Shown here: in pieces, positions 35,111 through 41,391 of the stretch
Position numbering within the stretch: the stretch's first letter is position 1
How the letters are laid out: every line of letters begins with the position of its first letter
Assembly (NCBI GenBank): GCA_905209085.1
Contig: CAJLRM010000006.1
Span: 124,001-188,000, forward strand
From: an uncultured Eubacteriales bacterium
GTDB taxonomy: Bacteria > Bacillota > Clostridia > Christensenellales > Borkfalkiaceae
DNA length: 64,000 nt
Direction: 5' to 3'
Notes under the pieces: model-generated
What the model was told of the DNA's origin: nothing
The model's input: the letters and a program-made list of their open reading frames with translations, nothing else
Databases searched by the model: none
Translations under genes and position numbers: made by a program

Positions 35111-35905
35111 ATGAAAGACTTATATATGCCCGAAAAAATCCGAAGGATGATCAAAGGGAAAACGTATGTCGCCGATACCGTGGGTATGTCCGATTCGCAA
35201 GTGATTCTATTCAAAGATTGCGTTTTAAAAATACAGAAGGAGAGCGAGGAATCGGACAGCGAATCCCGCATGATGAAATGGCTGCGGGACAAGCTTCCCG
35301 TGCCGCAAATTCTCTGCGAGGAAAAAGAGAACGGCGTAGAGTATCTGCTTATGAGTAGATTCGGCGGGCGGATGGCGTGCGCGGAAGAATTTTTGAGAGA
35401 GCCGAAGAAGTTGATAAAATGGATGGCGGAAGGTTTGGAAATGCTGTGGCGAGTGGATATTTCCGCTTGTCCTTACGACAATTCTTTGATAAATAAATTG
35501 AAAAGAGCCGAGGCGCGAGTGACAAAAAATCTTTGCGACGTCGAAAATACCGAAGAGGGAACATACGGCGAAAAGGGATTCGCGGGGCCGGCAGAATTGC
35601 TGGCGTGGCTGAAAGAAAATAAACCCGCAGAAGAACTCGTTTTTTCTCACGGGGACTGCTGTCTGCCCAATATTTTCGTGCGGGAAGAAAGAATCGAGGG
35701 ATTTCTCGATCTGGGAAGAAGCGGCGTTGCGGATAGATATCAGGACATCGCTTTATGTTACAGAAGTCTGAAAAGTAATTTCGCGGGCAGATACGGCGGG
35801 AAACCGATCGAATACGCCGATGCCGCTTGGCTTTTCGACGAACTAGGGATTTGTCCCGATTGGGAAAAAGTCAGATATTACATTTTACTCGACGAATTAT
35901 TCTGA
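35111..35905 (+). CDS. APH(3')-type aminoglycoside phosphotransferase homologue
   Basis: This 264-residue kinase has exactly the length of APH(3')-IIIa and the same architecture: N-terminal lobe with VILFKDCVLKIQKE, the catalytic loop VFSHGDCCLPNIFV (HGDxxxxN), the metal-binding GFLDLGRSGVADRYQDIALC, and the end PDWEKVRYYILLDELF that matches the APH(3') C-terminus closely. It should transfer phosphate from ATP to the 3'-hydroxyl of kanamycin-type aminoglycosides, although a resident paralogue with another substrate is possible. Base use is like its neighbours and no mobile element is near, which points to an intrinsic chromosomal gene. AGGTGG precedes the ATG. Confidence 0.9.
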   Translation: MKDLYMPEKIRRMIKGKTYVADTVGMSDSQVILFKDCVLKIQKESEESDSESRMMKWLRDKLPVPQILCEEKENGVEYLLMSRFGGRMACAEEFLREPKKLIKWMAEGLEMLWRVDISACPYDNSLINKLKRAEARVTKNLCDVENTEEGTYGEKGFAGPAELLAWLKENKPAEELVFSHGDCCLPNIFVREERIEGFLDLGRSGVADRYQDIALCYRSLKSNFAGRYGGKPIEYADAAWLFDELGICPDWEKVRYYILLDELF

Positions 35906-35994
35906 AAGGCGAATGGAAGTGGAGTCTTTTGCATCATAATAAAAACGAGCGGGGCAGGGCTTTGACGAATGAGGATTTTAACGGAGGAAAGCAC

Positions 35995-36297
35995 ATGGAA
36001 AAGACGGCTTTAAAAAATTTTTTGGATGAACGCGGCAGACTCACGGCGTTTCCCGCAAAAAGAAAAACGAAGATTTACGCGCTTTGCTATCTGGCGGAAA
36101 AATTTGAACGAGATAAAAAATATACCGAAAAAGAGGTAAACGAAGTATTGAAAGCGTGGCACACGTTCGACGATCCGGCAACTTTGCGGCGCGAGCTGTA
36201 CGATTACAAATTTCTCGATAGGGAGAAGGACGGCAGCGTCTATTGGCTGGAATACGAACAGCCGACATTGGAAAATTTATTAGAGAAATATTTTTGA
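35995..36297 (+). CDS. DUF2087-family protein
   Basis: This 100-residue protein matches the DUF2087 pattern: FLDERGRLTAFPAKRKTKIY, then YLAEKFERDKKYTEKEVNEV, WHTFDDPATLRRELYDYKF and DGSVYWLEY. The fold is expected to be winged-helix-like and the domain often sits at the end of MarR/ArsR-type regulators, so a nucleic-acid-binding role is plausible but unproven. ATG 35995 follows GGAGGAAAG. It stands alone before the tRNA cluster. Confidence 0.85.
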   Translation: MEKTALKNFLDERGRLTAFPAKRKTKIYALCYLAEKFERDKKYTEKEVNEVLKAWHTFDDPATLRRELYDYKFLDREKDGSVYWLEYEQPTLENLLEKYF

Positions 36298-36347
36298 AAA
36301 AACCTGAAAAAAATTTGTGTTTTGCCTGAAAAAAAGCCGAAAAATAC

Positions 36348-36376
36348 TTGACGAATATGAAAAAATAGATTATAAT
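36348..36376 (+). promoter_or_regulatory. Promoter of the tRNA cluster
   Basis: TTGACG (36348-36353), 17 nt, TATAAT (36371-36376), 32 nt before tRNA-Asp. Confidence 0.9.
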
Positions 36377-36407
36377 AATCAAGCGTTCTTTGAAGTGCGC
36401 GTTTTAT

Positions 36408-36485
36408 GGCCCAATAGCTCAGTTTGGTTAGAGCGCCAGCCTGTCACGCTGGAGGTCACGAGTTCGAGCCTCGTTTGGGTCGCCA
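36408..36485 (+). tRNA. tRNA-Asp (anticodon GTC)
   Basis: Acceptor GGCCCAA/TTGGGTC, D arm AGCTC..GAGC, anticodon stem CCAGC/GCTGG with loop CTGTCAC (GTC at 36443-36445), T loop TTCGAGC, encoded CCA. Confidence 0.96.
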
Positions 36486-36488
36486 TTT

Positions 36489-36564
36489 GCCTTGATAGCT
36501 CAGTTGGTAGAGCAAAGGACTGAAAATCCTTCTGTCGATGGTTCGATTCCACCTCAAGGCACCA
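36489..36564 (+). tRNA. tRNA-Phe (anticodon GAA)
   Basis: Acceptor GCCTTGA/TCAAGGC, anticodon stem AAGGA/TCCTT with loop CTGAAAA (GAA at 36522-36524), T loop TTCGATT, encoded CCA. It lies 3 nt after tRNA-Asp. Confidence 0.96.
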
Positions 36565-36567
36565 CAC

Positions 36568-36643
36568 GCCGGTGTAGCTCAATTGGCAGAGCAGCTGATT
36601 TGTAATCAGCAGGTTGTGGGTTCGAGTCCAATCACCGGCTCCA
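36568..36643 (+). tRNA. tRNA-Thr (anticodon TGT)
   Basis: Acceptor GCCGGTG/CACCGGC, anticodon stem GCTGA/TCAGC with loop TTTGTAA (TGT at 36601-36603), T loop TTCGAGT, encoded CCA. Confidence 0.96.
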
Positions 36644-36670
36644 CAGCTTGCGCGCTACACCATAATAAAC

Positions 36671-36755
36671 GGACAGGTTCCAGAGCGGCCAAATGGATCA
36701 GACTGTAAATCTGACGTCTTCGACTTCGGTGGTTCGAATCCACCCCTGTCCACCA
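36671..36755 (+). tRNA. tRNA-Tyr (anticodon GTA)
   Basis: An 85-nt tRNA with a long variable arm: acceptor GGACAGG/CCTGTCC, anticodon stem TCAGA/TCTGA with loop CTGTAAA (GTA at 36705-36707), T loop TTCGAAT, encoded CCA. Confidence 0.96.
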
Positions 36756-36758
36756 ATG

Positions 36759-36798
36759 AAAACCTAAATCGAACCACTTGTTCGGTTTAGGTTTTTTC
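36759..36798 (+). terminator. Terminator of the tRNA cluster
   Basis: A 16-bp stem (AAAACCTAAATCGAAC at 36759-36774, partner 36780-36795, one G-U pair) ending in TTTTTT. Confidence 0.93.
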
Positions 36799-36942
36799 TT
36801 TATGTTCGCTATTTTTCATAAAGTGATAGCGGCATAAAATGCTGCTGTGGATATTTTTTAGATATGTAATTCAAGTTCTACGTTTATCTTTTGCAAGTTT
36901 CTTCTTTGCGGTATTTTGAAGGTACGGTTTACCATATCTCTA

Positions 36943-36975
36943 TAAAAGGAAAAGCCCCGACTGTCGTCGGGACTT
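36943..36975 (-). terminator. Terminator of the cysteine-motif gene pair
   Basis: Stem AAGCCCCGAC (36952-36961) with GTCGGGACTT (36966-36975), one mismatch; on the minus strand it runs into TTTTCCTTTT. Confidence 0.75.
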
Positions 36976-37000
36976 ATTTAATTTAATTTATTTTTTATAG

Positions 37001-37245
37001 TCAATAGTTGTAGTGGCGGTATATCCATTCAAGCTCTTCTATGTCTTTGATCACCTTGTCGATATATTCCACGGTAACCGTTTTTTTCGTATAAATACAA
37101 GATAGATATAATTCGCAGCTACCGTTTTTCTCCACGGCTTTTTGCTTTTGACAACATACCCCCGCTTTTCCCTCTCTGAAAAGTTTGCCAGTCCCTTTTC
37201 ATAATACGCGCTGTAATATCGACAGCTTTGACATTTCTTTTCCAT
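37001..37245 (-). pseudogene. Second small cysteine-motif protein, frameshifted
   Basis: Read straight, the gene starts MEKKCQSCRYYSAYYEKG at 37245 and stops at 37051 after a basic tail unlike its neighbour. If the frame is moved by -1 in the AGCAAAAAGCC stretch near 37141-37150, the tail becomes AVEKNGSCELYLSCIYTKK and continues to a stop at 37001-37003, ending DIEELEWIYRHYNY. That version aligns with the upstream paralogue (KIVENQDCCECWR region and helical end). So the gene is either broken by a 1-nt change in an A-run, or needs frameshifting, or holds a sequencing error. Its ATG overlaps the upstream stop (TAATG), so the two are one operon. Confidence 0.65.
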
Positions 37246-37529
37246 TACAAGTTTTTCTTCTCCTCTTCATTTTCCTGAATGATTTGTCGGATAGCGGAAA
37301 TGTCCATTAAGATTTCGTATAACGCCCTTGAAGCAACTCGGTTTCTTACTAAATGTCTTCTGCTGTTTGTTCTCCAACATTCGCAACAATCCTGATTTTC
37401 TACGATTTTATGGTGTTCCGAGCAAAATCCCTGTTTCGTTTTATCGTAACGCCGTAAGCCTTTGGTATAGTACCCCTCAAAATTGCCGCAGTAACAACAT
37501 TTCTTGCCTTTTTGTTCGTTCTCTTCCAT
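37245..37529 (-). CDS. Small cysteine-motif protein
   Basis: This 94-residue protein has CCYCGNFEGYYTKGLRRYDK, then GFCSEHHKIVENQDCCECWR and a helical C-terminus of about 40 residues. The CxxC...C...C spacing suggests a single zinc- or Fe-S-binding knuckle. Similar short proteins occur in mobile or phage-like cargo of Clostridia, but I do not recognise a named family. GGAGG lies 10 nt before the ATG. It is divergent from the tandem-HTH regulator, from which it is separated by the operator region 37530-37658, and is likely repressed by it. Confidence 0.75.
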   Translation of the reverse strand: MEENEQKGKKCCYCGNFEGYYTKGLRRYDKTKQGFCSEHHKIVENQDCCECWRTNSRRHLVRNRVASRALYEILMDISAIRQIIQENEEEKKNL

Positions 37530-37557
37530 TTGCCTATAACCTCCAAAATAATTTTTG

Positions 37558-37573
37558 GCACGTAGGAACGTGC
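37558..37573. promoter_or_regulatory. Operator-like palindrome, copy 1
   Basis: GCACGTAGGAACGTGC, with perfect 6-bp arms around AGGA. It lies in the leader of the minus-strand cysteine-motif operon, downstream of its promoter. Confidence 0.75.
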
Positions 37574-37582
37574 ATTTATTAT

Positions 37583-37612
37583 ATTATATACGTAGGAATG
37601 TGCAAATGTCAA
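37583..37612 (-). promoter_or_regulatory. Promoter of the cysteine-motif operon
   Basis: Minus strand: perfect TTGACA (37612-37607), 18 nt, perfect TATAAT (37588-37583). Operator copy 2 lies inside the spacer. Confidence 0.85.
37591..37603. promoter_or_regulatory. Operator-like sequence, copy 2
   Basis: CGTAGGAATGTGC, 12 of 13 positions equal to copy 1. It fills the -35/-10 spacer of the minus-strand promoter. Confidence 0.75.
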
Positions 37613-37622
37613 GCATTTTAAG

Positions 37623-37634
37623 GCACATTCCTAC
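37623..37634. promoter_or_regulatory. Operator-like sequence, copy 3 (inverted)
   Basis: GCACATTCCTAC is the reverse complement of the core of copy 2. It ends directly at the -10 hexamer (TATAAT, 37635-37640) of the regulator gene. Confidence 0.75.
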
Positions 37635-37640
37635 TATAAT
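37635..37640 (+). promoter_or_regulatory. -10 element of the tandem-HTH regulator gene
   Basis: TATAAT, 18 nt before ATG 37659, with no good -35; copy 3 of the operator abuts it, suggesting autoregulation. Confidence 0.65.
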
Positions 37641-37658
37641 ATTTTTAAGGAGATTATC

Positions 37659-38096
37659 ATGGAAACCGAATTGAAAACGGGCGCAAGAATATCGGAATTA
37701 TTGGTCGAAAGAAATATTTCCAATAAAACTTTTGCCCAAGCGATAGGAGTAAACGTAAGTACCGTTGGAAGATGGAAACGTAACGCAAAATATATGCGTC
37801 TTTCACAAATATTAAAAATTGCAGATTATTTCAATTGTTCTCTTGACTTTTTGGTAGGACGTTCCGAAAAGGACATAGATTTTCAACCGAAAAAATGTCC
37901 TCCGTTTTATGAGCATTTTAGAAGTTTATTAGAGGAAAAAGGTATTTCACGGAATAAAATCAATCAGGAAACTCGTATTAAGTCCTCCCATTTTGTTGAC
38001 TGGAAAAATGGTGCTGACCCACATATCTTTTCTCTGATTGAGCTTGCCGATTATCTCGATATTACGCTTGATGTTTTAGTCGGTAGAGATAGCTGA
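37659..38096 (+). CDS. Transcriptional regulator with two tandem XRE-type HTH domains
   Basis: This 145-residue protein contains two Cro/C1-type helix-turn-helix domains in a row. The first (about 8-66) has KTFAQAIGVNVSTVGRWKRN and ADYFNCSLDFLVGRS; the second (about 82-143) has NKINQETRIKSSHFVDWKNG and ADYLDITLDVLVGRD. A single chain with two such domains could bind an asymmetric or closely paired site alone. AAGGAG precedes the ATG. Three copies of one sequence in the upstream divergent region are the likely binding sites. The gene and its neighbours are richer in A+T than the flanks. Confidence 0.9.
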   Translation: METELKTGARISELLVERNISNKTFAQAIGVNVSTVGRWKRNAKYMRLSQILKIADYFNCSLDFLVGRSEKDIDFQPKKCPPFYEHFRSLLEEKGISRNKINQETRIKSSHFVDWKNGADPHIFSLIELADYLDITLDVLVGRDS

Positions 38097-38143
38097 TTTA
38101 CAGTTCGATTTACGTTGCATATTCTCCACCACCCTTTATGACG

Positions 38144-38173
38144 AAAAAGGCACCCCTTACGGGTGCTTTTTTT
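38144..38173 (+). terminator. Terminator of the regulator gene
   Basis: Stem GCACCC (38150-38155) with GGGTGC (38161-38166), flanked by A's and seven T's. Confidence 0.88.
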
Positions 38174-38646
38174 GTATGAGGAGAGCCGCGGTGCTTCGCA
38201 CAAACAAGCCGCAGAGCTGATGAAAGATAAAGCGAACGGTGGGCGCCGCCGCGACTTTCCGAAACCGAAAGCAAGGACGCAATCTCTTTTTCGTGCTCCA
38301 TAAAAGAGTTCATTTGATGACTCGCATTCTTTAACGAAAAGTGTGATCGTTACATAAAAGTTACCGCTGCAAGGCAAATCGAAAAACGAAAGAGAGAATT
38401 TTCCCTTTTTTTAATCGTACGGCTTTTGAATAAGGACTCATTTAGTATGAAGGAGGGCTTGTCATCCGGGACTCCCGTTCCATTGACGGATCACAGCAAG
38501 CGAAATCACAAAGATTTAAGGGGGACGATCTGTATTGTAAATTCCGGGAATTTAATATTCCGCTGCGCTCTAACAGAAAACTTGAAGCATCTCGTCTAAA
38601 CCACTTTGTAGAGGCTATGCTTTAAAGAATTTAACTGACAAAAGGC
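38174..38646. other. Gene-free stretch of about 470 bp
   Basis: No gene is supported. The part 38175-38330 is GC-richer than what surrounds it and looks unlike the rest of the region, with overlapping minus-strand frames that lack ribosome sites. The remainder is AT-rich and leads to the dehydrogenase promoter. Confidence 0.45.
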
Positions 38647-38676
38647 TTGACTTTGGACAATCCTTAATGATATAAT
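38647..38676 (+). promoter_or_regulatory. Promoter of the 3-hydroxyacyl-CoA dehydrogenase gene
   Basis: TTGACT (38647-38652), 18 nt, TATAAT (38671-38676). Confidence 0.85.
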
Positions 38677-38707
38677 GAAGATACAATTAATACTTGGAGA
38701 ATGATTT

Positions 38708-39664
38708 ATGAAAATCAAAAATGTTGTAGTCGCAGGCGGGGGCGTTTTAGGGAGTCAGATAGCTTTTCAAGCAGCGTATTGCGGCTTTCACGTCACAATT
38801 TGGCTCAGAAGCGAAGGAAGTATCGGCCGTACGCAGCCAAAACTGGATTCTCTCAAACAAGTTTATATCGACACGATCAATAAGATGGCTACCCCGGAGG
38901 GACAAACGCCCAATATTTGGGCGAGAGGAATCGCCGATTATGAAACTTTTGACAAAGAGGAATGTTTGGAAAAAGTCGATAAAGCGTATTCGGGCTTAAA
39001 ACTCGAACTCGACATGAAAAAGGCGGTGGAAGACGCCGATCTCGTCATCGAATCGATGGCGGAAAACGCGGAGGAAAAAATAGCTTTTTATAAAAGTTTG
39101 GCGCCGTTACTGCCGGAAAAAACCGTAATCGTCACCAATTCTTCCACACTGCTTCCTTCGAAGTTCGCAAAGTTTACGGGAAGACCGGAAAAGTTTTTAT
39201 CTCTGCACTTTGCTAATTCCATTTGGAAAAACAACACTGCCGAAATTATGGCGCAGTCTAAAACGGAGAAAGAATATTTCGAGCAAATTATGAAATTTTC
39301 AGAAGAGATCAGGATGATCCCGCTTCCCGTTTTAAAGGAAAAATCGGGATACCTTCTCAATTCTATGCTCGTTCCGCTGCTCTTTTCGGGTATGGATCTT
39401 TACGTCAACGGCATCTCCGATCCGGAGAGCATCGATAAAGCCTGGACTTTGGGAACAGGCGCGCCCAAGGGTCCCTTCCAGATTCTCGATACCGTCGGAC
39501 TTACCACAGCCTATAATATCGTCATGATGTATGTGAAGATTCCTTCTTTCCTCGCTCCCTATAATTTTAAAGGAATGGCAAAGATGCTCAAAAAATTTAT
39601 AGACGAGGGCAAGCTGGGTATGTCTTCGGGAGAAGGTTTCTATAAATATAAGGATAAAGAATAA
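38708..39664 (+). CDS. 3-hydroxyacyl-CoA dehydrogenase (3-hydroxybutyryl-CoA type)
   Basis: This 318-residue NAD(P)-dependent enzyme interconverts 3-oxoacyl-CoA and 3-hydroxyacyl-CoA. It has the dinucleotide fold VVVAGGGVLGSQIAFQAAY, the segment DADLVIESMAENAEEKIAFY, catalytic His167 in SLHFANSIW, and the C-terminal dimer domain with GYLLNSMLVPLLF and GAPKGPFQILDTVGL. Compared with butyrate-pathway Hbd (about 280 residues) it has an insertion near 45-90 and the altered LHFANSIW in place of LHFFNP, so a related hydroxyacid substrate is possible. No other butyrate-pathway genes are near. Confidence 0.88.
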   Translation: MKIKNVVVAGGGVLGSQIAFQAAYCGFHVTIWLRSEGSIGRTQPKLDSLKQVYIDTINKMATPEGQTPNIWARGIADYETFDKEECLEKVDKAYSGLKLELDMKKAVEDADLVIESMAENAEEKIAFYKSLAPLLPEKTVIVTNSSTLLPSKFAKFTGRPEKFLSLHFANSIWKNNTAEIMAQSKTEKEYFEQIMKFSEEIRMIPLPVLKEKSGYLLNSMLVPLLFSGMDLYVNGISDPESIDKAWTLGTGAPKGPFQILDTVGLTTAYNIVMMYVKIPSFLAPYNFKGMAKMLKKFIDEGKLGMSSGEGFYKYKDKE

Positions 39665-39677
39665 TTGATAGTCAATC

Positions 39678-39722
39678 AAAACGCCCGAATCGAACTTCTT
39701 GTTCGTTTCAGGCGTTTTTTTG
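39678..39722 (+). terminator. Terminator of the dehydrogenase gene
   Basis: An imperfect long hairpin (AAAACGCC ... CGAAC, loop TTCTT, GTTCG ... GGCGTTTTTTT) directly behind the stop codon. Confidence 0.8.
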
Positions 39723-39796
39723 GCGATGTCAAGCAACAGTTTAATATAAGGTTTCAAAAAGAGCGGACGGAAATAGAAAAGGAAGGAAAACAGGGC

Positions 39797-40354
39797 ATGA
39801 AAAAAGAAAAAATAAGAAAAATAATAGAAGAGGGAGTGAATTTTCAACAGCTTTGCCGTGTGTTTTTTAAATATGAGGAAGCTTACCGTTACTATTTTCC
39901 TCTCAAAACAGGGGAAAAGCTTTTTCTCGGTGCGGAAGAGGACGATTTTATCATCGACGGGTATTCCGTCCGCCGCTTCCGGGATATAAAAAAGGTGCAG
40001 AAAAAGGAAGATAAGTGCCTTGAAATCAATCGTCTGGAAGGAAATCCGGAAAAGATCGTCCTTCCCGATGTAGACGTGGACGATTGGAAAACGGTGTTTT
40101 TATCTCTTCAAAAAATCGGACATAATATTATTGTGGAAAAGAAATGCCTTCAAGAGGACGAACAACTATTTTGCATCGGTCGGATTGAAAAGGTAGGCAA
40201 TAAAAAAGTGTATATGCGCTATTTCGACGCCATGGGCGTTTGGGATGAAAATCTATGGGAAATTCATTATTCACAGATTACAAGCGTCACGTTTGGATCC
40301 CGTTATGTGGAAGTGTTTTCAAAATATCTGCCTCCTGTTCCTGATACGGAATAA
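39797..40354 (+). CDS. Orphan soluble protein
   Basis: This 185-residue acidic protein has no membrane segment and no motif I recognise. It begins with a basic helix (KKEKIRKIIEEGVNFQQLCR) and has a region with repeated short beta strands (EKLFLGAEEDDFIIDGYSVR, LFCIGRIEKVGNKKVYMRYF) ending in VTFGSRYVEVFSKYLPP. The repetition IDGYSVRRFRDIKKVQ and VWDENLWEIHYSQITSV suggests two copies of a small beta-barrel. AAGGAAGG lies 10 nt before the ATG. No function is proposed. Confidence 0.7.
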   Translation: MKKEKIRKIIEEGVNFQQLCRVFFKYEEAYRYYFPLKTGEKLFLGAEEDDFIIDGYSVRRFRDIKKVQKKEDKCLEINRLEGNPEKIVLPDVDVDDWKTVFLSLQKIGHNIIVEKKCLQEDEQLFCIGRIEKVGNKKVYMRYFDAMGVWDENLWEIHYSQITSVTFGSRYVEVFSKYLPPVPDTE

Positions 40355-40453
40355 GAGAAAAGAATGGTAAGAAAGGGAAACAAAATAATTTGTAGATTTT
40401 TCCGATTTTAAAATCACAAGTAAAAAGGGATTTGGGTAGGAGGGAAGGAAGAA

Positions 40454-40834
40454 ATGAAACTCGGAAGTATCCATCATGTCGCCATCATCGTCAGCGACTA
40501 TGAAAGATCTAAAAAATTTTATGTGGAAAAACTCGGCTTTGAAATTATCCGTGAAAATTATCGCGCGGAAAGAGGGGATTATAAGCTCGATTTGAAGCTG
40601 GACGGCTGCGAACTCGAAATATTCTCCGCCGTCGGCAATCCGCCAAGACCCTCTTATCCCGAAGCGTGCGGGCTTCGCCATCTCGCTTTCCGCGTCGAGA
40701 GCGCGGAGGAAGCGGTCGCTTGGCTGAGAACGCTCGGTATCGAATGTGAGCCTGTCCGCATCGACCCGTTTACGCGGAAAAGAATGACTTTCTTTTTCGA
40801 CCCCGACGGGTTGCCGTTAGAGCTTCACGAATAG
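40454..40834 (+). CDS. VOC-superfamily protein (glyoxalase-I-like)
   Basis: This 126-residue protein is of the small GloA2/SMU.1112c type: SIHHVAIIVSDYERSKKFYV at the start, LKLDGCELEIFS, LRHLAFRVESAEEAV and the end FFFDPDGLPLELHE. The metal ligands His8, Glu56, His near 77 and Glu near 123 fit the vicinal-oxygen-chelate pattern. Whether it detoxifies methylglyoxal or acts on another small molecule is not clear. AGGAGGGAAGG precedes the ATG. Confidence 0.9.
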   Translation: MKLGSIHHVAIIVSDYERSKKFYVEKLGFEIIRENYRAERGDYKLDLKLDGCELEIFSAVGNPPRPSYPEACGLRHLAFRVESAEEAVAWLRTLGIECEPVRIDPFTRKRMTFFFDPDGLPLELHE

Positions 40835-40888
40835 GAGAAAACGTTTGCCTATAAGAGTCGAGGTCATCAAAAAAGCATGGAAAGACAA

Positions 40889-40922
40889 TAAAGAAGCCCG
40901 TCTTTTTCAGACGGGCTTCTTT
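40889..40922. terminator. Bidirectional terminator between the VOC gene and the SRP RNA
   Basis: Stem AAAGAAGCCCGTCT (40890-40903) with its complement at 40909-40922. It closes the VOC transcript and faces the 3' end of the minus-strand SRP RNA. Confidence 0.85.
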
Positions 40923-40930
40923 GACAAATA

Positions 40931-41200
40931 AAAACTGTGCGACCTTTTTTGTCGGAATTTACCGAAGCGGAAACACCGCAGGTGACTCCTTCAAAGCTCC
41001 CTTATGGCACACGCAAAAATCCGCTTAGTGCTGCTGCATTCCTGCCCTGACACGGTTCACGGCATTGCGTTGCATAAGACCTTGCTATCAACGTTCCTTA
41101 CGGTGCGCTGCCTTCCATAAATGCCGCCGGGAAAGGCGTTCGGTTCTGCTATAGCGGATTGCAGATACAGGGTGCCGCTAACTCCCCACCTAGCACAGCT
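40931..41200 (-). ncRNA. ffs: Signal recognition particle RNA, large (Firmicutes) type
   Basis: Read on the minus strand it starts GCTGTGCTAGGTGGGGAGTT, contains CGGCACCCTGTATCTGCAAT and CCGCTATAGCAGAACCGAA, as in the Alu domain of Bacillus/Clostridium SRP RNA, and has the SRP54-binding hairpin region GTCAGGGCAGGAATGCAGCA. The 5' CTGTGC pairs with the 3' GCACAG. The length of about 270 nt is that of the B. subtilis scRNA class and not of the short E. coli 4.5S class. It binds Ffh and brings ribosomes with membrane proteins to FtsY. Ends are placed from the terminal pairing. Confidence 0.9.
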
Positions 41201-41205
41201 TATTT

Positions 41206-41234
41206 ATTATACACTATTTTCGCTTTGAATGCAA
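41206..41234 (-). promoter_or_regulatory. Promoter of the SRP RNA
   Basis: Minus strand: TTGCAT (41234-41229), 17 nt, TATAAT (41211-41206), about 6 nt before the RNA 5' end. Confidence 0.85.
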
Positions 41235-41288
41235 CCGTTTTCGAATGGATTTTTTTGTCACTTTTTTAAAGATTCCCGCGTCAGGAAA

Positions 41289-41317
41289 TTGACAAACCGG
41301 GCGAAAAGCTTTATACT
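41289..41317 (+). promoter_or_regulatory. Promoter of the ABC exporter operon
   Basis: TTGACA (41289-41294), 17 nt, TATACT (41312-41317). Confidence 0.85.
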
Positions 41318-41391
41318 CTTGATAACATAGTTTCATTCGTTTTGTCGATTGCAAAGTTTTCCCGCAAATCCGATTCGAATAAGGATTTTTT

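Noticed and set aside
37135..37155. Programmed -1 frameshifting in the second Cys-motif gene
   Set aside because: The site C AAA AAG is not a full slippery heptamer (the first base does not allow re-pairing) and no stimulatory stem is obvious; simple decay is more likely.
36671..38175. Attachment-site duplication of the tRNA-Tyr 3' end
   Set aside because: I looked for a second copy of the last bases of tRNA-Tyr on the far side of the AT-rich island and found only a trivial match (ccacca), so integration at the tRNA is not proven.
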